DNA from: Roseiarcus sp050010035
GTDB lineage: Bacteria > Pseudomonadota > Alphaproteobacteria > Rhizobiales > Beijerinckiaceae
Direction of reading: 5' to 3'
Assembly: GCA_050010035.1 (NCBI GenBank)
Contig: JBEKLU010000087.1
Location: 1-34,863, forward strand
DNA length: 34,863 nucleotides
The number at the start of each line of letters is the position of its first letter. The stretch's first letter is position 1. Position numbers and translations under genes: made by a program. Positions 24,942 through 33,419 of the stretch are shown here, one piece after another. The notes under the pieces are model-generated. The model saw nothing but the letters and a program-made list of their open reading frames with translations. It had not been told where the DNA came from and searched no databases.

Positions 24942-25409
24942 TCACAGCGGCAAGGCGGTGGTCTTCTTCACGGTGCGCAGGGTCATGGTTGACTGCACGC
25001 GCGACACGCCGGGCAATTGGGTGAGAATGTCGGTGTGGATGCGCTCGAAGTCGCGCGCGTCGCGAAACGCGATGCGCAGCAGATAATCCGACGAGCCGGC
25101 CAGAAGATAGCATTCGATGATCTCGGCGTGACGAGTGACCGCCTGCTCGAAGCGGTCGAGCGCCGCGCGGCCCTGTTGGTCGAGCGTCACCGAGACGAAC
25201 GCGGCGCCGGGAAGGCCCGCCGCGACCGGATCGAGCAGCATCACGTAGCCGGCGACGATGCCGCTGTCCTCGAGCATGCGCACCCGGCGAAGGCAGGCCG
25301 ACTGCGAGAGATGGACGCGGTCGGCCAACTCCGCGTTGGTCAGACGGCCGTCGCGCATCAGTTCGCGCAGGATCGCCCGGTCGCGATCGTCGATTTCGTC
25401 AATTCGCAT
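24942..25409 (-). CDS. Lrp/AsnC-family regulator, probable regulator of alanine dehydrogenase
   Basis: N-terminal HTH (LSQSACLRRVRMLEDSGIVAGY, residues about 20-55) and C-terminal RAM ligand-binding domain (GSSDYLLRIAFRD...) mark an Lrp/AsnC protein of 155 aa. It lies divergent to ald with 124 bp between. This arrangement is widespread for Lrp-type activators of alanine catabolism (BkdR/AldR-like), which sense L-alanine. The start is ATG 25409. Confidence 0.9.
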   Translation of the reverse strand: MRIDEIDDRDRAILRELMRDGRLTNAELADRVHLSQSACLRRVRMLEDSGIVAGYVMLLDPVAAGLPGAAFVSVTLDQQGRAALDRFEQAVTRHAEIIECYLLAGSSDYLLRIAFRDARDFERIHTDILTQLPGVSRVQSTMTLRTVKKTTALPL

Positions 25410-25426
25410 AATCTTTCTCGCTTCGA

Positions 25427-25466
25427 CGAATTATTCGCATATCATGCCGTCCGTCGGCGACGGCAT
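25427..25466. promoter_or_regulatory. Candidate Lrp-type operator between the regulator and ald
   Basis: CGAATTATTCG (25427-25437) is a perfect palindrome with a 1-base centre in an AT-rich patch, as expected for an Lrp site. Close by, ATGCCGTC/GACGGCAT (25444-25451 and 25459-25466) forms an 8-bp stem with a 7-base loop. Both lie between the two divergent starts. Confidence 0.4.
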
Positions 25467-25533
25467 CCTTATTTGAGAGAGAAATTTCTTCAAGCCCGCA
25501 GGATGATACGGCTTCCATCGACGGGAGGATTCG

Positions 25534-26649
25534 ATGCTTATCGGCGTGCCCAAGGAAATCAAGGACAACGAGTTTCGCGTCGGGCTGACCCCCGCTTCGG
25601 TCGCCGAACTGACGCACCACGGCCATTCGGTGCTGGTCGAAAAATCGGCGGGCGTCGGATCGGGACTCTCCGACGACGAATACGTCGCGGCGGGCGCCGA
25701 GCTGGTCGACGGGCCGCAACAGATCTTCGCGCGCGCCGAAATGGTGGTGAAGGTCAAGGAGCCGCTCAGCGCCGAGCGCAAACAGCTTCGCCGCGGCCAG
25801 ATCCTGTACACCTATCTGCATCTCGCGCCCGATCTCGAGCAGACGAAGGATCTCGTCGCCAGCGGCGCGACCTGCATCGCCTACGAGACGGTGACCTCGC
25901 CCTCGGGCGGCCTGCCCCTGCTGACGCCGATGTCGGAAGTCGCGGGGCGCCTCGCGCCGCAGGTCGGCGCGCACGCGCTGGAAAAGGCGCAGGGCGGGCG
26001 CGGCATCCTGCTCGGCGGCGTGCCCGGCGTGCCGCCTGCGGAAGTCGTGGTTCTCGGCGGCGGCGTCTCGGGCACCCACGCGGCGACGATCGCGCTCGGC
26101 ATGGGCGCCAACGTCACCCTGGTCGACAAGTCGAACGACGCGCTGCGGCGCCTGGCGGCGCAATTCGGCACCGGCGTGCGCACGATCTATTCGACGCGCG
26201 CCACGATCGCCGAACTCGTCAAGCGCGCCGACCTCCTGATCGGCGCCGTGCTGGTGCCCGGCGCAGCGGCGCCGAAACTGGTGACGCGCGCGATGCTGTC
26301 GACGATGAAGCCCGGCTCGGTGATCGTCGACATCGCCATCGACCAGGGCGGCTGCTGCGAGACCTCGAAGGCGACCACCCATTCGAACCCGACCTACGTC
26401 GTCGACGGCGTCGTGCACTACTGCGTCGCCAACATGCCCGGCGCGGTGGCGCGCACTTCGACCTTCGCGCTCAACAACGCCACCCTGCCCTTTGCCCTGG
26501 CGCTCGCCGACAAGGGCTGGCGTCAGGCGCTCAAGGACGACGTCCACCTGCGCAACGGGCTCAACGTGCACGACGGCAAGGTGACGTGCGAACCCGTCGC
26601 GCAAGCGCACGGGCTGGCCTACACGCCGGCGGAAAGCGTGCTGGGCTGA
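25534..26649 (+). CDS. ald: Alanine dehydrogenase
   Basis: It catalyses reversible NAD-dependent deamination of L-alanine to pyruvate and ammonia. The start MLIGVPKEIKDNEFRVGLTP is a family hallmark. Catalytic Lys (VVKVKEPL) and His (YLHLAPD) are present, and the NAD-binding Rossmann motif is VVLGGGVSGTHAA. The length of 371 aa is exactly typical. The ATG has GGGAGG seven bases upstream. Regulated most likely by the divergent Lrp protein. Two strong hairpins follow the gene. Confidence 0.96.
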   Translation: MLIGVPKEIKDNEFRVGLTPASVAELTHHGHSVLVEKSAGVGSGLSDDEYVAAGAELVDGPQQIFARAEMVVKVKEPLSAERKQLRRGQILYTYLHLAPDLEQTKDLVASGATCIAYETVTSPSGGLPLLTPMSEVAGRLAPQVGAHALEKAQGGRGILLGGVPGVPPAEVVVLGGGVSGTHAATIALGMGANVTLVDKSNDALRRLAAQFGTGVRTIYSTRATIAELVKRADLLIGAVLVPGAAAPKLVTRAMLSTMKPGSVIVDIAIDQGGCCETSKATTHSNPTYVVDGVVHYCVANMPGAVARTSTFALNNATLPFALALADKGWRQALKDDVHLRNGLNVHDGKVTCEPVAQAHGLAYTPAESVLG

Positions 26650-26668
26650 AGCCGCCCGCCTCGAACTC

Positions 26669-26735
26669 CCTCTTCCCGTCTCCCACCGGGAAGAGGCCGG
26701 TCGAGGGGCCGGTCGTTCGCCCGCCGGCCCCTCGA
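26669..26735. terminator. Twin hairpins between convergent ald and GGCT genes
   Basis: Hairpin 1 is cctcttcccg/cgggaagagg (26669-26678 with 26687-26696). Hairpin 2 is a perfect 12-bp stem, tcgaggggccgg/ccggcccctcga (26701-26712 with 26724-26735). They lie between two convergent genes and could serve as a bidirectional terminator, though no T-run follows. Confidence 0.5.
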
Positions 26736-26801
26736 TCCTGAACTCGCGGCCAAAGGCGGGTCACGCTCCGGAGCGTCGCCGCCGAGAAGCCGCCTCGCGC
26801 A

Positions 26802-27173
26802 TCATCGCCCCTTCGCGTTCGCGTCGTCCGCCGGCGCATGGCGCGCGTCGACATAGACCCAGGCGCTGCGGCCCGAGGCGAGCGGGGCGGGCACGCGTTT
26901 GTAGGCGTCGACCTCGTAGGCGTCCGCCGCGGCGAGTTCGGCGTCGGTGATCTCGAATACGGTTCCGGCGACGCGATCCTCGCCGGCGCCGCTGTAGGCG
27001 ACGATCGGGTGATGCGTCTTGCCGCTCTTCGCCACGACGTCGGCGTCCTCGATCTTCACCATCGACTGGGCGTAGCCGACCAGCGCGTCGGCGCTCCCCT
27101 TCAGCAAGCGGCCAAAAGTCGAGCGTTGCACGCCCTCCTGCTGGAGCGTGCCGTAGGAAAACAACAGGGGCAT
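26802..27173 (-). CDS. Gamma-glutamylcyclotransferase-like (AIG2-type) protein
   Basis: The 123-aa protein starts MPLLFSYGTLQQEGVQ, the YGTL phosphate/substrate-binding signature of the GGCT/AIG2-like fold. The usual catalytic Glu is matched by the DAYEVDAYKRV region (ADAYEVDAY). Members cleave gamma-glutamyl groups or glutathione derivatives; the exact substrate is unknown. The ATG at 27173 (AAGGA upstream) is chosen because the preceding open frame is Arg/Pro-rich noise. Confidence 0.85.
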   Translation of the reverse strand: MPLLFSYGTLQQEGVQRSTFGRLLKGSADALVGYAQSMVKIEDADVVAKSGKTHHPIVAYSGAGEDRVAGTVFEITDAELAAADAYEVDAYKRVPAPLASGRSAWVYVDARHAPADDANAKGR

Positions 27174-27312
27174 CGGCGATCCTTGGCGCGACGAGGAGAC
27201 CCCCTCTTGGACGCTCGCTCCGCCTCGCGCAAGCGAACATTTCGCCGCGGCGACCGAGGGCGGCGAGGCGTCGACGCTTTTCGCAGCGAGGATCGCCGGA
27301 CGCGCGCGGCGC

Positions 27313-28497
27313 CTATCGCGCGGCGACGGGCGCGGCGGTCGTCGTCTGCGCCTGGGCCTGCAGGGGCGGCAGGTCGCCGCGGCCGTTGAGGGCGCCGGGA
27401 GCCCAGTTGAGCTCGCCGCGCATCGCATAAAAGATATGGTTGCCGATGCGGTCGACGCGCCTGAGATAGCCCGCCCAGAACGGATAGACGTAGTTGGCGT
27501 GATAGTTCAACGCCTCGGCAACCTTCGGGTTGTAAGCAACGCCGCTGACGACCTGCTCGGCGATGCGGGTCGCGACCGCCCAGGCGCCGGGCTCCTCGAT
27601 GCGCAGCGATTTGCCTTCGCAGGCGAACGAGAACTGGCAGGCGAAGGGGTGGTTGCGGTCCTGGTAGACCACCGCGCAGACGTTGGTGGGAAAAATGCCG
27701 CTGCGCACGCGGTTGAGCACCACCTGGGCGACGGCGGCCTGGCCCGGCTCGGGTTCGCCGCGCGACTCGAAATAGATCGCCTCGGCCAGACAGCGCATCT
27801 GGCGCGCGGAGTCCTTGGGGTCGATCAGCGCGGCGTAGTTCGGCTTGCCGTTCTTGTCGGACAGCGCCGCCACCGTGGTTTGCGCGGGGGCGCGCGCGGC
27901 GACGACGATCAATTTGCCGTCGCTCGGCGTCGGCGTCGACGAATTCAGCGCCATCTCCAGCGGCAGGGCGGGCGTCGCGCCGTCGCCGAACTGCGGTTGC
28001 GGCCGGATCGAGGCGACGTCGGCGGTGAGCGCCGGGCTGCGCGATTCTTCCGGATCGTCTTGCGCGGCGTCCTCGCCGGAGGGCGCCGGCCTTCGCCAAT
28101 GCGCGTCGAAGCCGGGGCGAAGGACGACGAAGGGATCGCTCTTGCCGGTGCGGTCGATGGCGGGGAAGCCCGACCGGCCCTGCTTGACGGCGGCGTTCGG
28201 TTCGATTTCGTCGGGAATGGCGGCCAGATCCTGCGATGTCCCGAGAGTCAGACTGGCCTCTTGGATCGCATTTTCGTCGCCGTCGAGCGCCGCGGAACGC
28301 GCCGATAGGCCGAACGTCGAGGAAAGCAGCGCTTCGCGAACCGGAGAGGGATGATCGGCGCGCGCGTTTTGCGCCACCAGGCTGCCGGTCCAGCCGGGCT
28401 CCTGTCCGGCTTGCGCCGTGATCGACACGAGGAGGCCCAGCGCGATGCCCCAGGGCGCGACGGTCGAACCAACCCAGCCTAAACGCGAACGCCCCAT
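27313..28497 (-). CDS. Cell wall hydrolase, SleB type (Hydrolase_2 domain)
   Basis: A signal-anchor or Sec signal (STVAPWGIALGLLVSITAQA) leads to about 200 residues of low-complexity periplasmic linker. The C-terminal SleB domain follows, with the catalytic Glu region RCLAEAIYFESRGEPEPGQAAVAQVVLNRV and FACQFSFACEGK. It is a lytic transglycosylase-like peptidoglycan hydrolase; in Rhizobiales such proteins act in cell-wall remodelling rather than spore germination. ATG 28497 gives 394 aa; a TTG two codons earlier is also in frame. Confidence 0.9.
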   Translation of the reverse strand: MGRSRLGWVGSTVAPWGIALGLLVSITAQAGQEPGWTGSLVAQNARADHPSPVREALLSSTFGLSARSAALDGDENAIQEASLTLGTSQDLAAIPDEIEPNAAVKQGRSGFPAIDRTGKSDPFVVLRPGFDAHWRRPAPSGEDAAQDDPEESRSPALTADVASIRPQPQFGDGATPALPLEMALNSSTPTPSDGKLIVVAARAPAQTTVAALSDKNGKPNYAALIDPKDSARQMRCLAEAIYFESRGEPEPGQAAVAQVVLNRVRSGIFPTNVCAVVYQDRNHPFACQFSFACEGKSLRIEEPGAWAVATRIAEQVVSGVAYNPKVAEALNYHANYVYPFWAGYLRRVDRIGNHIFYAMRGELNWAPGALNGRGDLPPLQAQAQTTTAAPVAAR

Positions 28498-28684
28498 ACG
28501 CAACTCACGCCGTCAAGGATCGCCCTCGTCGACACGCCGCGCCCGATTCCGTTCGGGGCCGCCGACCGCACGCGCTCTTCGCAATTCGAGCGCTTTTCTT
28601 CATAGGGGCTTAAGGTTGCGGGGCCGTTACCGGCGCAGCGGCGGTCGTGTCCCGCGATGGGTCACCCGCGGGACGGCCAGCACC

Positions 28685-29248
28685 TCAGAACGTCGGCGGC
28701 GTGCAGGCGGAGACGACCACCAGTTCGCCGTCGCCGGCGTTGCGGAACGCGTGCGGCTTGCGGCTGTCGAAATAATAGGCGTCACCGGCCGCGAGCTCGT
28801 AGCGCCGGCCGTCGACCTCCAGCGACAGGCGGCCCTTGATGACGAGGCCCGCCTCCTCGCCCTGGTGCGACAGCATCTTGGCGCCCGACTGGGCGGCGGG
28901 CTTGTAGCGCTCGTGGATCATCTGCAGCGCGCGACCCTTCAGGTTGGCGCCGACCTGGCGGTAGGACACCGCGCCGCCGGCGATCTCAGTCAATTCGCCG
29001 GCGCGAAAGACGACCCGTTCGCCCTCATCCTCGGCGGCGGCGAAGAAGTCGGCGATGCCGACCCCCAGCGCGGAGAGGATCTGGCGCAGCGCCGAAATCG
29101 ACGGGCTGACGTGGTCGGCTTCGATCATCGAGATCGTGGCGTTCGACACGCCCGCGCGGCGCGCCAGTTCGCGCTGCGAAAGCCCAAGACGCATGCGCTG
29201 CGCCCTCAGGCGCGGGCCGACTTCGATGTCGCGATCGCCCGTGTTCAT
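28685..29248 (-). CDS. XRE-family regulator with cupin domain (PuuR-like)
   Basis: An N-terminal helix-turn-helix (LRAQRMRLGLSQRELARRAGVSNATISMIEADH, residues 13-48) is joined to a C-terminal cupin (HQGEEAGLVIKGRLSLEVDGRRYELAAGDAYYFDSRKPHAFRN, about residues 125-175). This class represses polyamine, amino acid or amine catabolism genes and senses a small ligand in the cupin. It is divergent to an omega-amino acid transaminase, its likely target. The ATG 29248 gives 187 aa; the longer frame would take in the promoter region. Confidence 0.9.
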   Translation of the reverse strand: MNTGDRDIEVGPRLRAQRMRLGLSQRELARRAGVSNATISMIEADHVSPSISALRQILSALGVGIADFFAAAEDEGERVVFRAGELTEIAGGAVSYRQVGANLKGRALQMIHERYKPAAQSGAKMLSHQGEEAGLVIKGRLSLEVDGRRYELAAGDAYYFDSRKPHAFRNAGDGELVVVSACTPPTF

Positions 29249-29289
29249 GCGTTCACTATTTAGAACAGCGCGAACAGAGCGACAACTGG

Positions 29290-29315
29290 ACAATCGACAT
29301 GAGCATGGGCATTGT
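29290..29315. promoter_or_regulatory. Candidate operator between XRE-cupin gene and transaminase
   Basis: ACAAT (29290-29294) and ATTGT (29311-29315) form an interrupted dyad, 33 bases upstream of the transaminase start. A tandem GAACA pair lies just before it (about 29262-29275). The XRE-cupin protein is the obvious candidate binder. Confidence 0.3.
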
Positions 29316-29347
29316 TCAGAAAATCAATCAACTCCGGGAGACCCGCC

Positions 29348-30685
29348 ATGTCCGCCGCCGCTCAGCGCGCCGAAGTTCCCAATGATCTCGCCGCGTTCTG
29401 GATGCCGTTCACGCCCAATCGCGCCTTCAAGAAGCGGCCGCGGCTGATCTCGCGCTCCAAGGACATGCACTACTACACGCCCGAAGGGCGCGAGATCCTC
29501 GACGCGACGGCGGCGCTGTGGTGCTGCAACGCCGGCCACAACCGCCCCTCGATCGTCGCGGCGATCCAGCATCAGGCGGCCGAACTCGATTTTTCCCCCA
29601 ACTTCCAGTTCGCCCATCCCCTGGCCTTTCAACTGTCCTCGCGGCTGGCCGCGCTGGCGCCGGGCGATCTCGACCACGTCTTCTTCGCCAACTCCGGCTC
29701 GGAGGCGGCCGACACGGCGCTGAAGATCGCCATCGCCTATCACAACGTTCGCGGGGCCGGCTCGCGCCAGCGCCTGATCGGGCGCGAGCGCGGCTATCAC
29801 GGCGTCGGATTCGGCGGCATTTCGGTCGGCGGCATGGTCAACAACCGCAAGTTCTTCGGTTCGCTGCTGGCGGGAACCGACCATCTGCCCGCCACCTACA
29901 GCCGCGAGCATCAGGCCTTCACCAAGGGCGAGCCGGAATGGGGCGCCCACCTCGCCGACGCGCTCGAGGGCATCGTCGGCCTGCACGACGCCTCGACCAT
30001 CGCCGCGGTCATCGTCGAGCCGATGGCGGGTTCGACCGGCGTGCTGCCGGCGCCCAAGGGCTATCTGCAGAAGCTGCGCGCGATCTGCGACAAATACGGC
30101 ATTCTCTTGATCTTCGACGAAGTGATCACCGGCTTCGGCCGTCTCGGCTTCGCCTTCGCCGCCGAGCGCTACGGCGTCATTCCCGACATCATCACCTTCG
30201 CCAAGGGCGTCACATCGGGCACGGTGCCGATGGGCGGCGTCATCGTGCGCAAACACGTGCACGACGCGTTCATGCAAGGGCCGGAGTCGGCGATCGAGCT
30301 GTTCCACGGCTACACCTATTCGGGCCACCCGCTCGCCTGCGCGGCGGCGCTGGCCTCGCTCGACGTCTATCGAGACGAAAAGCTGTTCGAGCGCGCCAAC
30401 GCGCTGGAGCCCAAATGGTGCGACGCGCTGATGACGCTCGAGGGTCTGCCGCACGTCCTCGACATCCGCTGCGTCGGCCTCACCGGCGCGATCGACCTCG
30501 CGCCATCGAGCGGCGGCGCCGGCGCGCGCGGCTATGCGGCGCTGGAGTATTCCTTCCACGAGGCGGGGATCATGCTGCGCCTCTCCGGCGACACCATCGA
30601 ACTGACCCCGCCGCTGGTGATCAGCGAGGATCAGATCGGCGAGATCGTCGACAAGGTCGGCCGGACCATCAAGGCGGTGGCGTGA
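29348..30685 (+). CDS. Class III aminotransferase, probable omega-amino acid (beta-alanine):pyruvate transaminase
   Basis: A PLP enzyme that moves the amino group of beta-alanine or other omega-amines to pyruvate. Family features: FWMPFTPNRAFKKRPRL at the start, FFANSGSEAADTALK (phosphate binding), ERGYHGVGFGG, the Asp in LIFDEVITGFGRLG, and the PLP-binding Lys286 in TFAKGVTSG. The length is 445 aa. The ATG 29348 has GGGAG upstream; the frame from 29312 starts inside the putative operator. The divergent XRE-cupin regulator suggests substrate-induced expression. Confidence 0.92.
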   Translation: MSAAAQRAEVPNDLAAFWMPFTPNRAFKKRPRLISRSKDMHYYTPEGREILDATAALWCCNAGHNRPSIVAAIQHQAAELDFSPNFQFAHPLAFQLSSRLAALAPGDLDHVFFANSGSEAADTALKIAIAYHNVRGAGSRQRLIGRERGYHGVGFGGISVGGMVNNRKFFGSLLAGTDHLPATYSREHQAFTKGEPEWGAHLADALEGIVGLHDASTIAAVIVEPMAGSTGVLPAPKGYLQKLRAICDKYGILLIFDEVITGFGRLGFAFAAERYGVIPDIITFAKGVTSGTVPMGGVIVRKHVHDAFMQGPESAIELFHGYTYSGHPLACAAALASLDVYRDEKLFERANALEPKWCDALMTLEGLPHVLDIRCVGLTGAIDLAPSSGGAGARGYAALEYSFHEAGIMLRLSGDTIELTPPLVISEDQIGEIVDKVGRTIKAVA

Positions 30686-30714
30686 GGGAGAGGATTGGCT
30701 CCCCGCGCGCGTCT

Positions 30715-31086
30715 CTATCCGCGCGAGAGCGGCAAAATTCGAATTCGCGTCCGACGCGGGTCGATCGTCAGCAAGGCCCCGGCGCGCAGCTCCGCGGCCA
30801 TCTGCGTCAGGGCGTCAGTGACGTATCGCGCGGCGAGTTCCGGGCTGATCGCGTCGCCGCGAATCTGCACGACGCTGGGCTTCAGTCCGCGGGTGACGGC
30901 GAGGATCGCACCGAAATCCAAATCGTGCGTAAAGACAATGAGATCGTTTGCAGAGGCATAGCCGAAGATTTCCGCGTCGGGTGCGTTCCCGGCGCCGATT
31001 TCCGACCAATGCGTCGCCTCGAAACCGGCCTCAGCCAGCGCTTCAACCCAGCGTGGCGACAGATTCATGTCGACGAGAAGCTTCAC
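30715..31086 (-). CDS. DUF5615 family PIN-like protein (predicted toxin)
   Basis: The 123-aa protein has the Mut7-C/DUF5615 pattern: LLVDMNLSPRW with the first acidic residue, and VFTHDLDFGAIL with the second acidic cluster, then VVQIRGD. The fold is PIN-like, suggesting an RNase, and the family is predicted as the toxin partner of DUF433 proteins. The start is GTG 31086, overlapping the antitoxin stop as GTGA, which is typical of a toxin-antitoxin pair. The ATG at 31125 would overlap most of the antitoxin's end and is unlikely. Confidence 0.85.
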   Translation of the reverse strand: MKLLVDMNLSPRWVEALAEAGFEATHWSEIGAGNAPDAEIFGYASANDLIVFTHDLDFGAILAVTRGLKPSVVQIRGDAISPELAARYVTDALTQMAAELRAGALLTIDPRRTRIRILPLSRG

Positions 31087-31313
31087 GCGCTGCGGAGCGC
31101 CACTTCGCGCTCCTCGGCTCGCCACGCCGCATAGCGCAACGCCTGCATGATATCCTCGCGATCGAGGTAGGGATAATCAGCCAGGATTTCGTCGATGCTC
31201 CGTCCCGACCCGACCTGCCCTACGATGGCGCCGACGGTGACGCGCAACCCGCGTACGCAGGGCTTGCCGCCCATGACGGCCGGATCCTGCGTGATCCGTT
31301 CAAATTCCGGCAT
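31083..31313 (-). CDS. DUF433 family protein (predicted antitoxin)
   Basis: A 76-aa protein with the DUF433 signature: ITQDPAVMGGKPCVRGLRVTVGAIV and ILADYPYLDREDIMQALRYAAW. DUF433 has a helix-turn-helix-like fold and is predicted to neutralise and repress the DUF5615 partner. The start is ATG 31313 with AGGA upstream. It is the first gene of the coupled pair. A small dyad lies in its leader. Confidence 0.88.
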   Translation of the reverse strand: MPEFERITQDPAVMGGKPCVRGLRVTVGAIVGQVGSGRSIDEILADYPYLDREDIMQALRYAAWRAEEREVALRSA

Positions 31314-31322
31314 CTCGAAATC

Positions 31323-31348
31323 CTCGTAACGAGATCGTCTAAACTATA
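31323..31348 (-). promoter_or_regulatory. Putative promoter/operator of the DUF433-DUF5615 pair
   Basis: A palindrome CTCGTAACGAG (31323-31333) lies 10 bases ahead of the antitoxin start. TATAGT (minus strand, 31343-31348) just upstream can serve as -10. The layout fits autorepression by an antitoxin, but the evidence is by eye only. Confidence 0.35.
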
Positions 31349-31474
31349 CTAGCACGTAAAGATCGGCTACGTAGTGGCGCCGTCGCGCGGGTAAAAGGTC
31401 CGCACGAATCTGGTCGCGATTGGGCGCCTTTCGATTGTAAGAATCCAGCGGTTCAAAACACGCAGGGACGTACC

Positions 31475-31933
31475 TCACCCAACGACTTTCTCATCCTCGT
31501 CGTCTTCATTTTCGGTATCCGCCACATGGGTCCGTCCGCGCCGATTCCAAGGTGGGTCTATGGCGGCGACAAGCGCGGCTTCCACGCCGAGAGGCACGTT
31601 CACGGGCAGTCCCCTCCAGGCGCACACCTCACTTGACGCAATCGAGCGCGCATAGACTTCCACGCGCTCGCCACCGGCTATCGCGTCGGCCAATTTCTTG
31701 TGAACGGGCCTGGTCGATCTCGGCGCGCGTTGCCGGCGCTCGTAGCTCCTCATGCGGCCGCCCAGGCTCTTCAAAGCGGCGCCAACGTATTGAACGCGCC
31801 CACCCAAAACAAACAGATACACTCCTGACTCGCGCGGTACGTTATGGTCCTTGCACTTGGCGACCCCATCGGCGTCGCGCCACCACTCCGCGACGGGAGC
31901 GAACCCGGCGCTAATAAGTTCATCTAAAGACAT
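31475..31933 (-). CDS. Small GIY-YIG-type nuclease-like protein
   Basis: The 152-aa protein carries the GIY-YIG core in variant form: GVYLFVLGG and VQYVGAALKSLGGRM, with the downstream Arg (RMRSYERR), Glu (LGVEAALVAAI) and Asn (PPWNRRG) expected in the active site. A short N-terminal helix and an acidic tail (TENEDDEDEK) flank the domain. No DNA-recognition domain is present. Such stand-alone domains occur in restriction, repair and mobile-element contexts; the role here is unknown. It sits next to the DUF433/DUF5615 pair with 161 bp between, and base composition is lower in GC than flanking genes. The start ATG 31933 has a GGGTGGGA leader. Confidence 0.75.
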   Translation of the reverse strand: MSLDELISAGFAPVAEWWRDADGVAKCKDHNVPRESGVYLFVLGGRVQYVGAALKSLGGRMRSYERRQRAPRSTRPVHKKLADAIAGGERVEVYARSIASSEVCAWRGLPVNVPLGVEAALVAAIDPPWNRRGRTHVADTENEDDEDEKVVG

Positions 31934-31977
31934 CGCATCCCACCCCAGCCGGTCCTTCCGATCTTCAGACAAATCGG

Positions 31978-32661
31978 CTACGCAACGCCGAGCAGCGCCG
32001 GCAATTCGTCGAGGCTGCGGACCTCGAAGTCCGGCGCGCCGGGCAGGCGCTCGCGGCGCTGGCCGTAGCGGTTGCACCAGACGACGCGCATGCCGAAGTC
32101 CGACGCGGCGTGGGCGTCCCAGGCGTTGGACGATTGGAACGCAACCTCGGACGCGCCGAGGCCGAGGTGGTCGAGCGCGTATTGATAGACTCTCGGGTCG
32201 GTCTTGAAGACGCGCACCGCATCGACCGACAGCACAGCATCGAACAGGCCGCCGAGCCCCGCGCCGGCGACCACCTCTTCCAGCATCGCCGGCGAGCCGT
32301 TGGAGAGAATGGCGGTGGAAAAGCCGGCGCGGCGCAGGGCGCCGAGGACGCCGGGAACCTCGGGGAACGGCGACAAGGTGCGATAGAGGCCCATCAACCG
32401 ATCGCGCAAGGCCGGCGTCTCCAGGCCGAGGCTGTCGAGCGCGAAATCGAGCGCGTCGCCGGTGACCTGCCAGAAGTCGGCGTAGCGGTCCTGTAGCGAC
32501 CGCAGCCAGGTGTATTGCAACTGCTTGTCGCGCCACAGCGCGGTCAGCGCGGCGCGCTTGTCGGCCGCGATGTCGGGGCAAGCCGCCGCCGCCGAGGCGA
32601 AGTCGAACAGCGTGCCGTAAGCGTCGAAGACGCAGGCGCGAATCCCTTCGAGACGATTCAT
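31978..32661 (-). CDS. Haloacid dehalogenase, type II (HAD superfamily)
   Basis: The HAD core motifs are complete: FDAYGTLFD (nucleophile Asp), LSNGSP, Lys in VFKTDPRVYQ and SSNAWDAHAA. The lid segment WRDKQLQYTWLRSLQ is characteristic of L-2-haloacid dehalogenases, which hydrolyse 2-haloalkanoic acids to 2-hydroxy acids. Length is 227 aa. The actual substrate may be a natural haloacid or another small acid. The ATG 32661 has AGGGGGA upstream. It follows the AlkD-like gene by 13 bases. Confidence 0.9.
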   Translation of the reverse strand: MNRLEGIRACVFDAYGTLFDFASAAAACPDIAADKRAALTALWRDKQLQYTWLRSLQDRYADFWQVTGDALDFALDSLGLETPALRDRLMGLYRTLSPFPEVPGVLGALRRAGFSTAILSNGSPAMLEEVVAGAGLGGLFDAVLSVDAVRVFKTDPRVYQYALDHLGLGASEVAFQSSNAWDAHAASDFGMRVVWCNRYGQRRERLPGAPDFEVRSLDELPALLGVA

Positions 32662-32674
32662 CCGCAATCCCCCT

Positions 32675-33388
32675 TCATCGCGCCGCCTCGGCGGCGCCGG
32701 TTTGGCCGCCGAGATATTTGCTCGCCTCGCGGCGCGCGACCGCGCCGAGCGCGCCGCCGTGATCGGCGAGAAAGCGGCGCACGCGCTCGGGATCGGATTT
32801 GGCGAGCTCGCGCAGCCACCAGCCGATCGCCTTCTGGATGAACCATTGGCGATCGCCCGAGAGGCGGGCGGCCCAGGCGAGAATGCGCTCGGGGTCGCGC
32901 CCCGCCTTGGTCCACGCGAGGGTGAATACCAGCGCGGCGCGGCGGGTCCATAGGTGCGGGCTCTCGACCCAGGCCTCGACGACATCCAGTCGGCTCGGGT
33001 CAGCGATGAGGCAGCGCGATCCGACATTCGCCAGATTGTCCGCGACCGCCCAGCCGTCAAGATCGGCCATGCGCCGCGTGACGAACGCCCACACGCGCGC
33101 GTTGGGCGCGACCGACTTGCGGGCGAGGATGCGCGCCGCGACCATTTTCAGGTCCCAGACGGGCTCGCTCCACAGGCGTCGGCTGAGGCGCAGCGCTTCG
33201 TCTTGCCCGAGATCGCCGAGGGTCCGCCGGATGGCGAGGTCCATCTCGGGCAGCGGAACGCCCCAATGCTCCCACCGGGACTTCTGGTAGCTCTTTTCCT
33301 TTTCCGCCCGCTCGCGCCCGCCCGAGGCGCGCAAGGCCGCAATCAGCCGTCGATAGGCGTCGGAGTCGGCGCCCCGATCTTTCGCCAT
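32675..33388 (-). CDS. DNA alkylation repair protein (AlkD-like, HEAT-repeat)
   Basis: The 237-aa all-helical protein resembles the AlkC/AlkD HEAT-like glycosylases: EKSYQKSRWEHWGVPLPEMD at the front, the LWSEPVWDLKMVAARIL repeat, WAVADNLANVGSRCL, and WTRRAALVFTLAW plus QWFIQKAIGWWLREL toward the end. These remove alkylated bases such as 7-methylguanine. It lies directly ahead of the dehalogenase gene on the same strand. The ATG 33388 follows GGGGGAAAGCG. Confidence 0.87.
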   Translation of the reverse strand: MAKDRGADSDAYRRLIAALRASGGRERAEKEKSYQKSRWEHWGVPLPEMDLAIRRTLGDLGQDEALRLSRRLWSEPVWDLKMVAARILARKSVAPNARVWAFVTRRMADLDGWAVADNLANVGSRCLIADPSRLDVVEAWVESPHLWTRRAALVFTLAWTKAGRDPERILAWAARLSGDRQWFIQKAIGWWLRELAKSDPERVRRFLADHGGALGAVARREASKYLGGQTGAAEAAR

Positions 33389-33419
33389 CGCTTTCCCCCG
33401 CGCTTCGCCCGCCCGACGC

